The position numbers were made by a program, and so were the translations under genes. Positions 34,839 through 48,687 of a DNA stretch of 64,000 nucleotides are shown here, piece after piece (position 1 is the first letter of the stretch; each line of letters opens with the position of its first letter). The notes beneath the pieces were generated by a model. That model searched no databases. It was not told the DNA's origin and was given only the letters and a program-made list of their open reading frames with translations. Source of the DNA: Sphingomonadaceae bacterium (GTDB lineage: Bacteria; Pseudomonadota; Alphaproteobacteria; Sphingomonadales; Sphingomonadaceae); NCBI GenBank assembly GCA_009926135.1, contig RFPL01000002.1, positions 186,001 through 250,000 of the forward strand, written 5' to 3'.

Positions 34839-35533
34839 CCGCGCTGGAGCGGATCGAATACTCAGACGGCGAGACAGCCCTGACCGGCTGGCTCGCCCGT
34901 CCCGGCAACACACCGCGCGCGGCCGTGGCCGTGTTTCCAACCTTCATGAATACGACGCCCGCCGTCGAGGCGAAGGCGCGCGCGCTGGCGAGCGCGGGGT
35001 ATCTGGCGCTCGTCGCTGATTTCTATGGCCCCGATACGCCGCATGACATGGTTGGTGCCAATGCCGCCATGACCCGGCTGCGCGCCGATCCAGCGGCCAT
35101 GCGAACGCGGCTAAGGGCAACCTTGACCGCGCTGGCGGGTCTGGCCCCCGGCATTCCGAAGGTCGCAATCGGCTTCTGTCTTGGCGGCATGGCCGTGCTG
35201 GAACTGGCCCGCGATGGCGCGGACCTGGTGCTGGTCGCCAGCTTTCACGGTCTGCTGCAATCGCCGCTCCCGGCAACAGCGCCAATCAAGCCGCGCATCC
35301 TTGTCTGCCACGGCGATATCGACTTCCTGGTGCCGCGCAGCCACGTGGCCGCTTTCTGGGAGGAAATGGATGGCGTGGGCGCGAACTGGCACTTTCACAG
35401 CTATGCCGGGGTCGATCACGGCTTCACCAACCCGCTGACGCCGACCGGCCAACCCAATCCAACCTACAATGCCAGCGCCGATCGGCAGTCATGGAGCGCC
35501 TTGCTCAGTCTGCTGGACGAGGTGCTGGGCTAG
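34835..35533 (+). CDS. Dienelactone hydrolase family protein
   Basis: [16 protein letters not shown] (GxCxG), C-terminal DHGF. Confidence 0.93.
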   Translation: MTALERIEYSDGETALTGWLARPGNTPRAAVAVFPTFMNTTPAVEAKARALASAGYLALVADFYGPDTPHDMVGANAAMTRLRADPAAMRTRLRATLTALAGLAPGIPKVAIGFCLGGMAVLELARDGADLVLVASFHGLLQSPLPATAPIKPRILVCHGDIDFLVPRSHVAAFWEEMDGVGANWHFHSYAGVDHGFTNPLTPTGQPNPTYNASADRQSWSALLSLLDEVLG

Positions 35534-35799
35534 GTTCAGCCGGCCAATTGCAGACCGATCTGCCTACAGCGTTTTCCTACACGGCAGCCGCCTGATAAAC
35601 GCGCCGCTGCTCTTTCCAATCGTTGACCCAGACCGCAGGCTGACCGGCCACGCCTTGCTGCTCGTTTTTTATTCGCCCAGTTCTGCACTCACCGCAACTA
35701 TGAGCCAAAGGCGCACAATTCCGCCAATTCCGGCCTGTTGGAAGAAGCGGACTCAGTGTCAACTGTGTCAAGTCCAGCGCGGCGCTGCCCACGCCGGAA

Positions 35800-37602
35800 T
35801 CAGGCCGTGGCAAAGGCCTCCACCGGCAGCGCCATCACGGCTTCGCTACCCGCCTCGATCTTGCGGCGCAGGGCTGCCGCATCGGGGCAGAAGCGTTCGC
35901 CGAAGTACCGCGCGGTGGTCAGCTTGGCCTCGTAGAACGCCTTGTCGACAGCACCCCCGGCCAGGGCCGAAAGCGCCGCAGTGCCCATCCGCAGCCACTG
36001 GGAACCAAGCGCGACGACGCCCATGATGTGCATGTAGTGGTGCGCGCCGGCCCCGACCTGGTTGGGATTGGCCATGCCGTTGGCCATGAACCACATGGTC
36101 GCCGCCTTGAGCTCGCCATTGGCCGCTTCGACCGCCGCCGCCAGGCCGGCCAGTTCGGGCTTGTCCTTCGCCGCCGCGCATTCGGCATCGACGATGGCAA
36201 AGAAGGCTTGCACTGCCCGCCCGCCGTTCTGGGCAAGCTTGCGGCCGACGAGATCCATCGCCTGGACCCCGTTGGCGCCTTCATAGATCATGGCGATGCG
36301 GGCATCGCGCACGAACTGGCTCATGCCCCATTCCTCGATGTAGCCATGTCCGCCGAAGACCTGCTGCATGTTGGTGGCAACGTCATAGCCCTTGTCGGTG
36401 CCATAGCCCTTGATGACCGGAGTCAGCAGGCTGATCAGGTCGTCAGCCGTTTGGCGCTCTTCCTCGGTTGCGGCCTTGTGGCTGAGATCGACCTGAAGCG
36501 CGCCCCACAGGCACAGTGCACGCATCCCCTCGGTAAAGGCCTTGGCGTCCATCAGCATCCGGCGCACGTCAGGGTGGACGAACAGGGTGTCGGCCTTCTC
36601 TGCCGGTTCCGCCGCGCCGGTCAGCGCGCGGCCCTGGCGGCGCTCGCCGGCATACTTGACCGCGTTCTGATAGGCGGCTTCGGCCTGGGCCAGGCCCTGG
36701 ATGCCGACGCCAAGCCGGGCTGCGTTCATCATGATGAACATCGCGGCCAGGCCCTTGTTCTCCTCGCCCACGAGGAAGCCGGTCGCACCATCATAGTTCA
36801 TCACGCAGGTGGCATTGCCGTGAATGCCCATCTTGTGTTCGATCGAACCGCAGGAAACGGCATTACGCGCGCCGAGCGAGCCATCGTCGTTCACCAGGAT
36901 CTTCGGCACGATGAACAGCGAGATGCCCTTGGTCGAATCCGGGGCATCTGGCAGCTTGGCCAGTACCAGATGAATGATGTTCTCGGTCAGGTCGTGCTCG
37001 CCCGATGAGATGAAGATCTTGGTGCCGGTGATCGCGTGGCTGCCATCGGCCTGCGGCACGGCCCGTGTCCGGATCAGGCCCAGGTCGGTACCGCACTGCG
37101 GCTCGGTCAGGTTCATCGTGCCAAGCCACTCGCAAGTGACCATCTTGGGCACGTATTTGGCCTTCTGCTCCGGCGAACCCTTCGCGAGGATCGCCGAGAT
37201 CGCTCCGGCGGTAAGACCCGGATACATCGAGAAGGCCTGGTTGGCGGAAGACATGAACTCTTCCATCAGCATGCCCAGCACGTGCGGCAGCCCCTGCCCG
37301 CCAAACTCCTCGGGCACCGAAAGCGTCGACCAGCCCGCCTCGCGCAACTGCGCAAAGGCCGGCTTGTAGACCGCAGGTACAGTCACCGAACCATCGGCAT
37401 GGCGGGTGCAGCCCGCCTGATCGCCCGCCAGGTTGATCGGCGCGAGCACCTCGGAACAGAACTTGCCGGCCTCCGTAACCACTGCTTCGACCATGTCCGG
37501 CGTCGCGCCCTCAAAGCCGGGCAGCGCCGCATAGTCCTGCAACCGCAGGACTTCGTTGATCAGGAAAAGGGCGTCACCGGTCGGTGCCTTGTAAACGGGC
37601 AT
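35800..37602 (-). CDS. Acyl-CoA dehydrogenase with extended C-terminal domain
   Basis: NLTEPQCGTDLGLIRTRA, KIFISSGEHDLTENIIHLVLA, MQQVFGGHGYIEEWGM. Confidence 0.95.
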   Translation of the reverse strand: MPVYKAPTGDALFLINEVLRLQDYAALPGFEGATPDMVEAVVTEAGKFCSEVLAPINLAGDQAGCTRHADGSVTVPAVYKPAFAQLREAGWSTLSVPEEFGGQGLPHVLGMLMEEFMSSANQAFSMYPGLTAGAISAILAKGSPEQKAKYVPKMVTCEWLGTMNLTEPQCGTDLGLIRTRAVPQADGSHAITGTKIFISSGEHDLTENIIHLVLAKLPDAPDSTKGISLFIVPKILVNDDGSLGARNAVSCGSIEHKMGIHGNATCVMNYDGATGFLVGEENKGLAAMFIMMNAARLGVGIQGLAQAEAAYQNAVKYAGERRQGRALTGAAEPAEKADTLFVHPDVRRMLMDAKAFTEGMRALCLWGALQVDLSHKAATEEERQTADDLISLLTPVIKGYGTDKGYDVATNMQQVFGGHGYIEEWGMSQFVRDARIAMIYEGANGVQAMDLVGRKLAQNGGRAVQAFFAIVDAECAAAKDKPELAGLAAAVEAANGELKAATMWFMANGMANPNQVGAGAHHYMHIMGVVALGSQWLRMGTAALSALAGGAVDKAFYEAKLTTARYFGERFCPDAAALRRKIEAGSEAVMALPVEAFATA

Positions 37603-37626
37603 GGATTCCTCACTGCAATCGGCGGA

Positions 37627-38073
37627 TCAGGCGCGGGGCGCGCGATCGATGTTTTCGACAAGCGTGATGAAGTCGTTCAGTTCCTTGATCGCCGCATCGA
37701 TATCGGCGCGCTGGGCCTGCATCCGTTCCACCTGCTGCTTGCAGCGCGCCACAGTCACTCGGCGCTGCTCAACCCGACCATCCCCCAGGTCGTAAAGGTC
37801 GATCATTTCCTTGATCTCGGTCAGGCTGAAACCGACGTTCTTGGCCCGCATGATCCAGGCAAGCCGGGCGCGGTCGCGCTTCGAATAGACCCGGCTGAGC
37901 CCCTGCCGGGCCGGAGCGATCAGGCCCTCGTCCTCATAGAAGCGCAGCGCCCGGGCGGTCAGCCCGAACTCGGCGGTAAGATCGGAAATGGTGAAGTGCT
38001 CGCGCGCCAAGGCATCCGGACGCTCAAGGTGAGCGCCGTCATGGGCGGGAGGTGCAGAAACCGGCGAGTCCAT
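37627..38073 (-). CDS. MerR family transcriptional regulator
   Basis: FTISDLTAEFGLTARALRFYEDEGLIAPARQGLSRVYSKRDRARL. Confidence 0.93.
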   Translation of the reverse strand: MDSPVSAPPAHDGAHLERPDALAREHFTISDLTAEFGLTARALRFYEDEGLIAPARQGLSRVYSKRDRARLAWIMRAKNVGFSLTEIKEMIDLYDLGDGRVEQRRVTVARCKQQVERMQAQRADIDAAIKELNDFITLVENIDRAPRA

Positions 38074-38106
38074 CGCCGCTCCCTCTAGGTTCCCCTTACG
38101 TAAGCG

Positions 38107-38478
38107 TCAATCGTCGATGCGGGTCAGCGACTCACCGTCGAGCTTGCGGTAAAAACAGCTCGGCGCGCCCGTATGGCAAGCAGGACCTGCTGGCCGCACG
38201 ACCAGGACCAGCGCGTCCTGATCGCAATCAACCCGAATTTCCTCAACGCGGAGGACGTGCCCCGAAGTCTCCCCCTTCATCCACAGCCGCCCGCGCGAGC
38301 GTGAATGAAAGTGGGCAAGACCCGTCGCCCGCGTCTGCGCCAGCGCTTCGGCATCCATATGGGCTAGCATCAGGATTTCACGGCTGTCAGCATCGACCGC
38401 TACTGCAGTCAGCAGACCGTTGGCGTCAAAACGGGGTTGGAACACTGTGCCCTGCTCGCGGTCGTCAATCTCGGTCAT
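38107..38478 (-). CDS. hisI: Phosphoribosyl-AMP cyclohydrolase
   Basis: [43 protein letters not shown]. Confidence 0.97.
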   Translation of the reverse strand: MTEIDDREQGTVFQPRFDANGLLTAVAVDADSREILMLAHMDAEALAQTRATGLAHFHSRSRGRLWMKGETSGHVLRVEEIRVDCDQDALVLVVRPAGPACHTGAPSCFYRKLDGESLTRIDD

Positions 38479-38539
38479 GGTGCTCCCTTGTTGCACGATA
38501 ACCACATGTGTCGACCAAAATCTGCACGGCTCCAGCTTC

Positions 38540-38750
38540 GCCCTTTGCAGCGCGTCATTCTTCGGAGAAAGAAGTGCTGCGGAAAAGCAAACGGCCCAGG
38601 TTCAGGGACCAAGGCCGGCTCCCCGGATAGGTGAGCCACCGCATGAGGGATTGGCGAGGTGGTCAAAGGGGGACTGCCTAATCGCGCAAGCGGCGCCTAA
38701 AAGTTTCGTCACGAGGACGCCCGGAGCCCAGCTCCGGGCGTTTTCGTTTT
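38540..38750 (+). ncRNA. Candidate structured small RNA, family not recognised; 5' end approximate
   Basis: Intergenic between two minus-strand genes; consecutive hairpins including CGGCC-CA-GGT-TCAGGG-ACC-AA-GGCCG, GGCTC..GAGCC and CCACC..GGTGG, ending in a plus-strand intrinsic terminator. Confidence 0.6.
38718..38750 (+). terminator. Rho-independent terminator on the + strand
   Basis: CGCCCGGAGC-CCA-GCTCCGGGCG followed by TTTTCGTTTT; no T-tract in the minus-strand direction. Confidence 0.85.
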
Positions 38751-39490
38751 CAGACAAGGTCGAGGGCTTCGTCCAGAACGCGGGCAAAGCAAGCAATCTG
38801 GACCTTGGCTGCGCCGGCCCGTTTCAGCGCCTTTACGCAGGTCTCGCTGGTGGAGCCACTGGTCAGCACATCGTCGATCAGCAGGACCGACTTACCCTTG
38901 ATTTGCGCCGCCCGTGAGGGATTGATCGCGATTGCCCCGCTCAACGCCCGCATTCGCGCCGCGCGGCCCAGACCGCCAAGCATCGGGGTTGCCTTGCGGC
39001 GGACCAACCCATCGACGAGCAGCGTGGCACCGGTGGCCCGGGCAATCTCGCGCCCCAGCAAGGCCGACTGGTTGAAACCACGCCGCCACAGCCGCCAACG
39101 GTGCAATGGCACCGGGACGATCACCCAATTCGCATCCACCGCAGGCAATTTGGCGGCAATCAGTCTTGCAAGCAGCGGCGCCAAGGCGATGCGGCGACCA
39201 TGCTTGAAGGCCAGGACCAAGCGGCGCGAGCCTTCGGTATATAGCGTTGCCGCCGCGATCCCGTCATGCGCGGGCGGATTTGCCAGACAAGGCGCGCACA
39301 GCATATCGTCTGGCGCGCCCTCCCCGAATGGCCGCTGGCACGCAGAGCAGCAGGGCTCCCCCGGGATGGCTAGTTCTGACCAGCAGCTAGAACAGAGCCC
39401 GCCCTGACTGGCCAGCGCCTCGCCGCACAAGGGGCAGCGCGGCGGAAAAACGAGGTCGACGAGCGGAGCAAGGGCGGCAGGGACCTGCAT
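38750..39490 (-). CDS. ComF family protein (phosphoribosyltransferase fold)
   Basis: Zinc-ribbon CPLCGEAL..CSSCW..CSACQRPF..CAPC; PRPP motif VLLIDDVLTSGSTSE. Confidence 0.94.
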   Translation of the reverse strand: MQVPAALAPLVDLVFPPRCPLCGEALASQGGLCSSCWSELAIPGEPCCSACQRPFGEGAPDDMLCAPCLANPPAHDGIAAATLYTEGSRRLVLAFKHGRRIALAPLLARLIAAKLPAVDANWVIVPVPLHRWRLWRRGFNQSALLGREIARATGATLLVDGLVRRKATPMLGGLGRAARMRALSGAIAINPSRAAQIKGKSVLLIDDVLTSGSTSETCVKALKRAGAAKVQIACFARVLDEALDLV

Positions 39491-39541
39491 GGGCTGCGAC
39501 TATCGCTTGCGCCTACAGCGAGCGCAAGGCAGTGCGGCCGC

Positions 39542-40265
39542 GTGACAACCCAGCCCCCTCCCCAGATATTCTCGCCGGCTCGCCGGCTCGCGGTCCGCCG
39601 CAGGGCCTTGTCTTTGCAGGCCCGGCCGGGCGCGGCCAAATACCTGGCCGATGACATGACCGAGGATCTGATTGAGCGGCTGGCTTTCCTGCGCCACGAG
39701 CCAAGGCGCGTGCTGCTGATCGGCATGGTTCCGGATAGCTTGCACGGCGGCCTTGAAGCGCAGGGGGCCACCGTCACCCGCGCCGAGCCTGCGTCCGGGT
39801 TCAGCGATGAGCAGCCCTTTCCCGAGACCGGGTTCGACCTGATCGGCAGTTTCGGCACGCTCGACGCGGTCAATGATCTGCCCGGCGCGCTGATTCACAT
39901 CCGCAATGCACTAGCCCCCGGCGGTCTGGCGATTGCCAGCTTTGTCGGCGCAGGCAGTCTGCCAGCCCTGCGCGCCGCCATGCTGGAGGCGGACGGCGAC
40001 CGCCCCGCGCCGCGGCTTCACCCTGCGGTGGACGTCCGCGCCGGCGGGCAACTGCTGCAACGTGCCGGTTGGGCCGATCCGGTGATCGACAGCCGCCCGC
40101 TCGACGTGCGCTTCAGCAACCTGTCGAGCCTGCTGGCCGATCTCCGTTCACAGGCACTGACCAACGTGCTTTCGCAGTCTGGCCCGGCACTAACCCGCAA
40201 GCAATATTCTATTGTGAAAGAGCTGTTTGGCTCGGGAACCTTGGAGCGTTTCGAAATTCTGACCC

Positions 40266-40285
<20 letters not shown>
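39542..40285 (+). CDS. SAM-dependent methyltransferase (BioC/NDUFAF5-like)
   Basis: YLADDMTEDLIERLAFL, FDLIGSFGTLDAVNDLPGALIHIRNALAPGGL. Confidence 0.8.
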
Positions 40286-42941
<2,656 letters not shown>

Positions 42942-42992
42942 GGAAATCTGCCGATCAGGAACCGGCGATTCGGGTGCCGGTGTGGGTCCGCC

Positions 42993-45092
42993 CTAACCTT
43001 CGATGCGCGAGAAGTCAGCCACTTTGTGCACCGCAGCACGGAAAGACGCCAACAGGCCCAAACGGGCCGACCGCTTGGCCGGATCGGCATCGTTGACGGT
43101 TACCGCATCGAAGAAGGCATCGATCGGTGCGCGCAAGGAGGCCAGCGCTGCCATCGCGGCGGCGAAGTCCTCAGCCGCTACGGCCCGTGCCGCCGCAGGA
43201 CCGGCCTCGTCGAGCGCATCGATCAGCGCCTTTTCTGCCGGTTCGGGGGGGTAGGAAAGCGCATTCTGCACCGCGATCCGCTCACGCATGGCATGCGCGA
43301 CATCGGGATCATCGACCATGGCGAAAGGATCCTCCTCGCCATCGCGCGGGATTGGCGTGCCGCTAGCGGCATCGTCCCAATTTTCCTTCTTCAGGATATT
43401 GGCAGCACGCTTGTAGCCCGCCAGCAAGTTCGCGCCGTCCTCGGTGCCGACAAAGGCCTGGAGCGCGTGGACGCGGGCAAGCAGGCGGACGAGGTCATCC
43501 TCGCCGCCAAGCGCAAAGACAGCGTCAATCAGGTCATGGCGAACACCGGCTTCGCGCTGCTGAACCTTCAGGCGGTCGGCAAAGAAGCCGAGGACATCGC
43601 CTTCGCCAACGCCGAAGCGCAAGCCATTCACCGTAACGATCTGGATGATGCCAAGCGCTGCACGGCGCAGCGCAAATGGATCCTTCGAGCCAGTTGGCTT
43701 CTCATCGATCCCGAAAAAGCTGCGGACGGTATCGAGCTTATCCGCCAGCGCCACAGCCACGGTCACCGGCGCAGTCGGCACATCGTCGCCCTGCCCAACC
43801 GGCTTGTAATGATCGCGGATGGCGTCGGCGACGGCATCGCTCAGCCCTTCGGCGCGGGCGTAGTAGCCGCCCATCAGCCCCTGGAGCTCGGGGAATTCAC
43901 CGACCATTTCGGTGACGAGGTCCGCTTTGCACAGCTGCGCGGCGAGTTCTGCCTCGTCGGCGCTGGCGTCCTTGACGATCCCCTCCTCCACCAGCCAGCG
44001 GGCCAGCTTGGCGACGCGCTCGACCTTGTCGGCGAGACTGCCGAGCTTTTCGTGGAAGGTGATCCGCTCCAGCTTCTTACCATGGTCGGACAGCGCGGTC
44101 TTGCGGTCCTGCTCCCAGAAGAAGCGGGCATCGGAGAGACGCGCAGCGAGGACCTTGCGGTTGCCGGCAACAATCGCCGCGCCGCCATCGACCGCGGCGA
44201 TATTGGCGGTGCAGACGAAGGCATTGGCCAGCCTGCCCGCGGAGTCTTCGCAGACGAAGTACTTCTGGTTGGTCCGCGCAGTCAGCTGGATCACTTCGGG
44301 CGGGACTTCGAGGAACTGCTCGTCAAACCGGCCCAGCAGCGGGACCGGCCATTCGGTCAGGCCGGCGTTCTCGATCACCAAGCCTTCGTCTTCGACCAGC
44401 GTGAAGCCCGCAGCCGCTGCTGCTTCGCGGGCCTTAGTGCGGATCAGGTCTCGCCGCTCGGCATGGTCGACGATGACCTGGGCGGCGCGCAGCTTGGCGG
44501 CATAGTCATCAACGCCATCGATGCTGATATCGCCGCTGGAATGGAAGCGGTGGCCCTTGGTCAGTCGGCCAGCCTTGATGCCACCCACTTCGCAATCGAC
44601 GACTTCGCCATCGAACAGCGCGACGATCGCGGAGAGCGGGCGGACCCAGCGCAGGCTTTCGGTGCTGATCGAAGCAGTGCCCCAGCGCTGGCTCTTGGTC
44701 CAGGGGAAGGCGCGGACGATCGCGGGGATCGCTTCGGCCAGAACCTCGGCGGTGGCGCGGCCCGGCTTTTCGGTAATCGCGAACAGCACGCCATCGCGCT
44801 CGACCAACTGGTCTTCGGCCAGCCCGGTCTTGCGCAGGAACCCTTCCAGCGCTTGCGGCGGCGCGCCGACGCGCGGGCCCTTCACTTCCTCCGAAACAGC
44901 CGCTGTCGCCGCCGGCAGTCCGCGTGCGATCAGCGCCAGGCGGCGCGGGGTCGACCAGACGGTGACTTCGCCCACGGCGACGCCAGCCGCATCCATTTCC
45001 TTGCGGAACAGCTTTTCCAGATCGGCGCGGGCGCCGGCCTGCATCCGCGCGGGGATTTCCTCGGAGCGAAGCTCAAGCAGGAAGTCGCTCAT
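42993..45092 (-). CDS. glyS: Glycyl-tRNA synthetase beta subunit
   Basis: [35 protein letters not shown]. Confidence 0.97.
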   Translation of the reverse strand: MSDFLLELRSEEIPARMQAGARADLEKLFRKEMDAAGVAVGEVTVWSTPRRLALIARGLPAATAAVSEEVKGPRVGAPPQALEGFLRKTGLAEDQLVERDGVLFAITEKPGRATAEVLAEAIPAIVRAFPWTKSQRWGTASISTESLRWVRPLSAIVALFDGEVVDCEVGGIKAGRLTKGHRFHSSGDISIDGVDDYAAKLRAAQVIVDHAERRDLIRTKAREAAAAAGFTLVEDEGLVIENAGLTEWPVPLLGRFDEQFLEVPPEVIQLTARTNQKYFVCEDSAGRLANAFVCTANIAAVDGGAAIVAGNRKVLAARLSDARFFWEQDRKTALSDHGKKLERITFHEKLGSLADKVERVAKLARWLVEEGIVKDASADEAELAAQLCKADLVTEMVGEFPELQGLMGGYYARAEGLSDAVADAIRDHYKPVGQGDDVPTAPVTVAVALADKLDTVRSFFGIDEKPTGSKDPFALRRAALGIIQIVTVNGLRFGVGEGDVLGFFADRLKVQQREAGVRHDLIDAVFALGGEDDLVRLLARVHALQAFVGTEDGANLLAGYKRAANILKKENWDDAASGTPIPRDGEEDPFAMVDDPDVAHAMRERIAVQNALSYPPEPAEKALIDALDEAGPAAARAVAAEDFAAAMAALASLRAPIDAFFDAVTVNDADPAKRSARLGLLASFRAAVHKVADFSRIEG

Positions 45093-45991
45093 ACAGTCCA
45101 CCCCGGGTACTTCGCTTCCCATTCGGCCTTGTTCTTCTCGATCCAGGCTGCACACGATCCCTTGGCGAGATCGCGGACCCGGCCGATGTAGCTGGCGCGT
45201 TCCTGCACCGAGATCACGCCGCGCGCCTGGAGCAGGTTGAACAGGTGGCTGGCCTCGATCGCCTGGTCATAGGCCGCCAGCGGTACCTCGGCACCGATGC
45301 AGCGCTGGCATTCCGCCTCGGCGTGCTGAAAGCCCTTGAACAGCTGTTCTGTGTCGGCCACCTCGAAGTTGTACTTCGATAGCTCCTGCTCGTTCTTCAG
45401 GAACACGTCGCCATAGCTGACGCCTTCGGCATTGAACGCCAAGTCATAGACGTTGTCGACGCCCTGGATATACATGGCGAGGCGCTCAAGCCCATAGGTC
45501 AGCTCGCCGGCAACCGGCTTGCAGTCGAACCCGCCGACCTGCTGGAAATAGGTGAACTGGGTAACTTCCATCCCGTCGCACCAGACTTCCCAGCCCAGGC
45601 CCCAGGCGCCCAGCGTCGGGCTTTCCCAGTCATCCTCGACGAAGCGGATGTCATGGGCGAGCGGATCGACGCCGATCTCGGCCAGCGATTGCAGGTACAG
45701 TTCTTGCAGGTTCTCCGGGTTTGGCTTCAGGATCACCTGATACTGGTAATAGTGCTGTAGCCGGTTCGGGTTCTCGCCATAGCGGCCATCCGTGGGTCGG
45801 CGGCTGGGCTGGACATAGGCGGCCTTCCACGGCTCCGGCCCCAGCGCGCGCAGCGTGGTGGCGGGGTGGAAGGTGCCAGCGCCCATGCGCATGTCATAGG
45901 GCTGCAGGATCAGGCAGCCCTGCGCGCTCCAGAACGCATGGAGCCGCAGGATCATCTCCTGGAACGAGAGCGGGCGAGTATTGTCCGACAT
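45089..45991 (-). CDS. glyQ: Glycyl-tRNA synthetase alpha subunit
   Basis: [48 protein letters not shown]. Confidence 0.98.
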   Translation of the reverse strand: MSDNTRPLSFQEMILRLHAFWSAQGCLILQPYDMRMGAGTFHPATTLRALGPEPWKAAYVQPSRRPTDGRYGENPNRLQHYYQYQVILKPNPENLQELYLQSLAEIGVDPLAHDIRFVEDDWESPTLGAWGLGWEVWCDGMEVTQFTYFQQVGGFDCKPVAGELTYGLERLAMYIQGVDNVYDLAFNAEGVSYGDVFLKNEQELSKYNFEVADTEQLFKGFQHAEAECQRCIGAEVPLAAYDQAIEASHLFNLLQARGVISVQERASYIGRVRDLAKGSCAAWIEKNKAEWEAKYPGWTV

Positions 45992-46098
45992 GGTCGAGGC
46001 CTTTGGCGGATGGGCCGTTTCCGGTCAACCGGCGAGGCAAGGTTACGGCAACCCTGATCATTCATCGACGCGCCCGAAAGCTGCGCTATATCGTTACC

Positions 46099-47007
46099 AT
46101 GATCGCTCGCATCCTAACGCCCCTCGCCCTGCTGATGGCCACTGCCGCCCCGGCCCAGCAAACCCTGCCAACGCCGCAGCCAGTCGTCGCTGAACCGGTT
46201 CCGGCGGAGGCCCACCCGGCATTGTGGAAAGTCAGCGATGCTGACACGACAATCTACCTGTTCGGTACAATCCACCTGCTTCCCAAAGGCCTCGACTGGT
46301 TCAAAGGTCCGCTCGCACAGGCTTTTGCCGGCGCTGACGAACTGGTGACGGAAATTCCGGAAATCGATCCGCAGACCAGCCAAGGCGTGCTGATCAAGCG
46401 CGGCATCCTGCCCACCGGGCAAAGCTTGCGTGATCAGATGTCTCCGAAGGAGCGCGCAAAGTTCGAGCAGACGCTGACCGGTTTCGGCCTGCCGGTGGCG
46501 GCGTTTGACCGGTTCAAGCCCTGGTATGCCGCAGTCGTGCTGGCCACCTTGCCCTTGCAGCGCACCGGTTATTCCCTCGCCAACGGGGTTGAGACCGATC
46601 TGGCCGCACGCAATGTGACCCTCGGTCGGCCGCGGACCGGACTGGAGACGCTGGATTACCAACTGTCCCTGTTCGATGGATTCTCACCAAAGGTGCAGCG
46701 CCGCTACCTGTTCGAAGTGATCGCCGCCCTGCCTGACATCGAAAAGGATGTCGGCGGAATGGTCGAGGCCTGGCGGATCGGCGATGCGGCCAAGCTTGCC
46801 GCCCTGATGAATGCCGATGAGGATGATCCAGCCATGATTGCCGCCCTGTTGACCAACCGCAACAAGGCGTGGGCGACGTGGATCAAGGTCCGGCTCGATC
46901 GGCCCGGAACGGTGTTCCTCGCCGTCGGCGCCGGTCATCTCGGCGGCAAGGGATCGGTCCAGGACCAGCTTGAGGGGCTGGGGGTGAAGTCCGCTCGTGT
47001 TCAATAG
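46099..47007 (+). CDS. TraB/GumN family protein, exported
   Basis: Signal peptide; LWKVSDADTTIYLFGTIHLLPKGLDWF, AVGAGHLGGKGSV. Confidence 0.92.
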   Translation: MIARILTPLALLMATAAPAQQTLPTPQPVVAEPVPAEAHPALWKVSDADTTIYLFGTIHLLPKGLDWFKGPLAQAFAGADELVTEIPEIDPQTSQGVLIKRGILPTGQSLRDQMSPKERAKFEQTLTGFGLPVAAFDRFKPWYAAVVLATLPLQRTGYSLANGVETDLAARNVTLGRPRTGLETLDYQLSLFDGFSPKVQRRYLFEVIAALPDIEKDVGGMVEAWRIGDAAKLAALMNADEDDPAMIAALLTNRNKAWATWIKVRLDRPGTVFLAVGAGHLGGKGSVQDQLEGLGVKSARVQ

Positions 47008-47863
47008 GTTCATTGCAGCGCTGCTTGCGCTGCTGCTCGCCGCCTGCCAGCAAAAGGAGGAGGCGCGGCCAGCACTGTGGCAAGTGGACGGCCCCAATGG
47101 GGAACGCGCCTGGCTGCTTGGCACAATCCACGCCCTGCCGCGACCAATCACTCTTGAGGGTCCGGCCTTTGCCCGCGCGACAAGCCAGGCCAGCCAGCTG
47201 CTGGTCGAAGTTGCCGCACTGGAAGACGATCAACATACCGCCCTCGCCTTTCACAAGCTTTCGGCCGTGCCTTCCGCCCCGCCGATCGCTGCGCGGGCCA
47301 GCGAGGCCGACCGATCTACCCTGACCAAACTGCTCGCCGACGAAAAGATTTCGCCGGACCGCTTCAACCAGATGGACACCTGGGCGGCGGCATTAGCGCT
47401 TGGTCAGGCCATCTCTGCCCGCAGCGGCGATGATAGCGGCAATGGGGCCGATCGGCTCGTCCTGCGCGAAATGAAGGGCAAGCCGTTGGCTGAGTTCGAG
47501 GGTGCCGAGCGACAGCTCGCGATATTCGACGCGTTGCCCGAAGCAGAACAGCGCGATCTGCTGTCCGCCGTGATCCGTTCCGCACCGACCGCGAGAGAAG
47601 ACGCAAGACGCCTTCAGCAGGCCTGGCTGCGCGGTGACGTCGAGGAGCTGGCTGCGCTCGATCATCAAGGGCTGCTGGCCGACCCGGAACTCCGCGAGGC
47701 ACTGCTGGTTCGCCGCAACGAGGCCTGGATCAGTCAGTTGGTGCCATTGCTGAACCGCGGCGATAAGCCACTGGTGGCAGTCGGCGCGCTCCATCTCGTC
47801 GGCCGCGACGGCCTCGTTGCCCGGCTCGAAGCGCAGGGGTTCAAGGTTACCCGGCTGCAGTAG
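46997..47863 (+). CDS. TraB/GumN family lipoprotein
   Basis: GTG start overlapping the previous gene; lipobox LLAAC; LWQVDGPNGERAWLLGTIHALPRPIT, AVGALHLVGRDGL. Confidence 0.9.
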   Translation: MFNRFIAALLALLLAACQQKEEARPALWQVDGPNGERAWLLGTIHALPRPITLEGPAFARATSQASQLLVEVAALEDDQHTALAFHKLSAVPSAPPIAARASEADRSTLTKLLADEKISPDRFNQMDTWAAALALGQAISARSGDDSGNGADRLVLREMKGKPLAEFEGAERQLAIFDALPEAEQRDLLSAVIRSAPTAREDARRLQQAWLRGDVEELAALDHQGLLADPELREALLVRRNEAWISQLVPLLNRGDKPLVAVGALHLVGRDGLVARLEAQGFKVTRLQ

Positions 47864-47971
47864 CCTTGCATTTCCGGCGTATTGCCGCTAACGGCGCCGG
47901 CTTCCCGTCATGGTCATCCCTGGAGGCGTGACGGAGAAGTACTGTAATCCAGAGTTTTGAAAGGCAATGCA

Positions 47972-48586
47972 ATGAGCGATACGCTGCACCTGCCGGCCGA
48001 GACGCGCGAACGGGCTGGCAAGGGAGCCTCCCGTGCACTGCGTCGTGAAGGCCGCGTCCCCGCCGTCGTCTATGGTGGCAATGAAGAGCCCCTGGCGATC
48101 CACGTCGAAGAAAAGCTGCTGCGCAAGCAGCTTGGCACCGGTCACTTCCTGAATTCGATCGTCGAGATCGAAATCGGCGGCAAGACCGTGCGCACGCTTC
48201 CCAAGGACGTTGCCTTCCACCCCGTCAACGATCGTCCGCTGCACGCTGACTTCCTGCGCCTGTCGAAGGACGCGACTGTCCACGTCAACGTGCCGGTGAT
48301 CTTCGCCAACGAAGAAGCCTCGCCGGGTCTCAAGCGCGGCGCTGTGCTGAACATCGTCCGTCACGAACTGGAACTGGTCTGCCCGGCAGACAAGATCCCT
48401 GATGACATCTCGATCGACGTGACCGGCCTCGATATCGGCGCTTCGATCCACATCAGCCATGTGAAGCTGCCGGCTGGCGTCAAGAGCGCCATCACCGACC
48501 GCGACTTCACCATCGCCACCATCGTTGCCCCTTCGGGCCTGCGCAGCGAAGAAGGCGATAACGCAAAGACCGACGCGGCTTCCTAA
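47972..48586 (+). CDS. rplY: 50S ribosomal protein L25/general stress protein Ctc
   Basis: [34 protein letters not shown]. Confidence 0.96.
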   Translation: MSDTLHLPAETRERAGKGASRALRREGRVPAVVYGGNEEPLAIHVEEKLLRKQLGTGHFLNSIVEIEIGGKTVRTLPKDVAFHPVNDRPLHADFLRLSKDATVHVNVPVIFANEEASPGLKRGAVLNIVRHELELVCPADKIPDDISIDVTGLDIGASIHISHVKLPAGVKSAITDRDFTIATIVAPSGLRSEEGDNAKTDAAS

Positions 48587-48629
48587 GCCCTTCAGGTTGA
48601 CCGGGGCAGCCCGCCTGCCCCATCAGAAG

Positions 48630-48661
48630 CCGGACCGCAGCGATGCGGTCCGGTTTTTTTT
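48630..48661 (+). terminator. Rho-independent terminator after rplY
   Basis: CCGGACCGCA-GCGA-TGCGGTCCGG followed by eight T. Confidence 0.93.
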
Positions 48662-48687
48662 GAGCGAACCAGATTGGGAGGACGCGC

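Noticed and set aside
35756-35771. Direct repeat GTGTCAA-CT-GTGTCAA in the gap between the dienelactone hydrolase and acyl-CoA dehydrogenase genes
   Set aside because: Lies between convergent gene ends, short, only two copies; may be chance
38540-38750. Assignment of the intergenic RNA to SRP (4.5S) or 6S RNA
   Set aside because: The conserved GGAAGGAAGC-type SRP loop is absent and I cannot verify a 6S central bubble by eye; left unassigned
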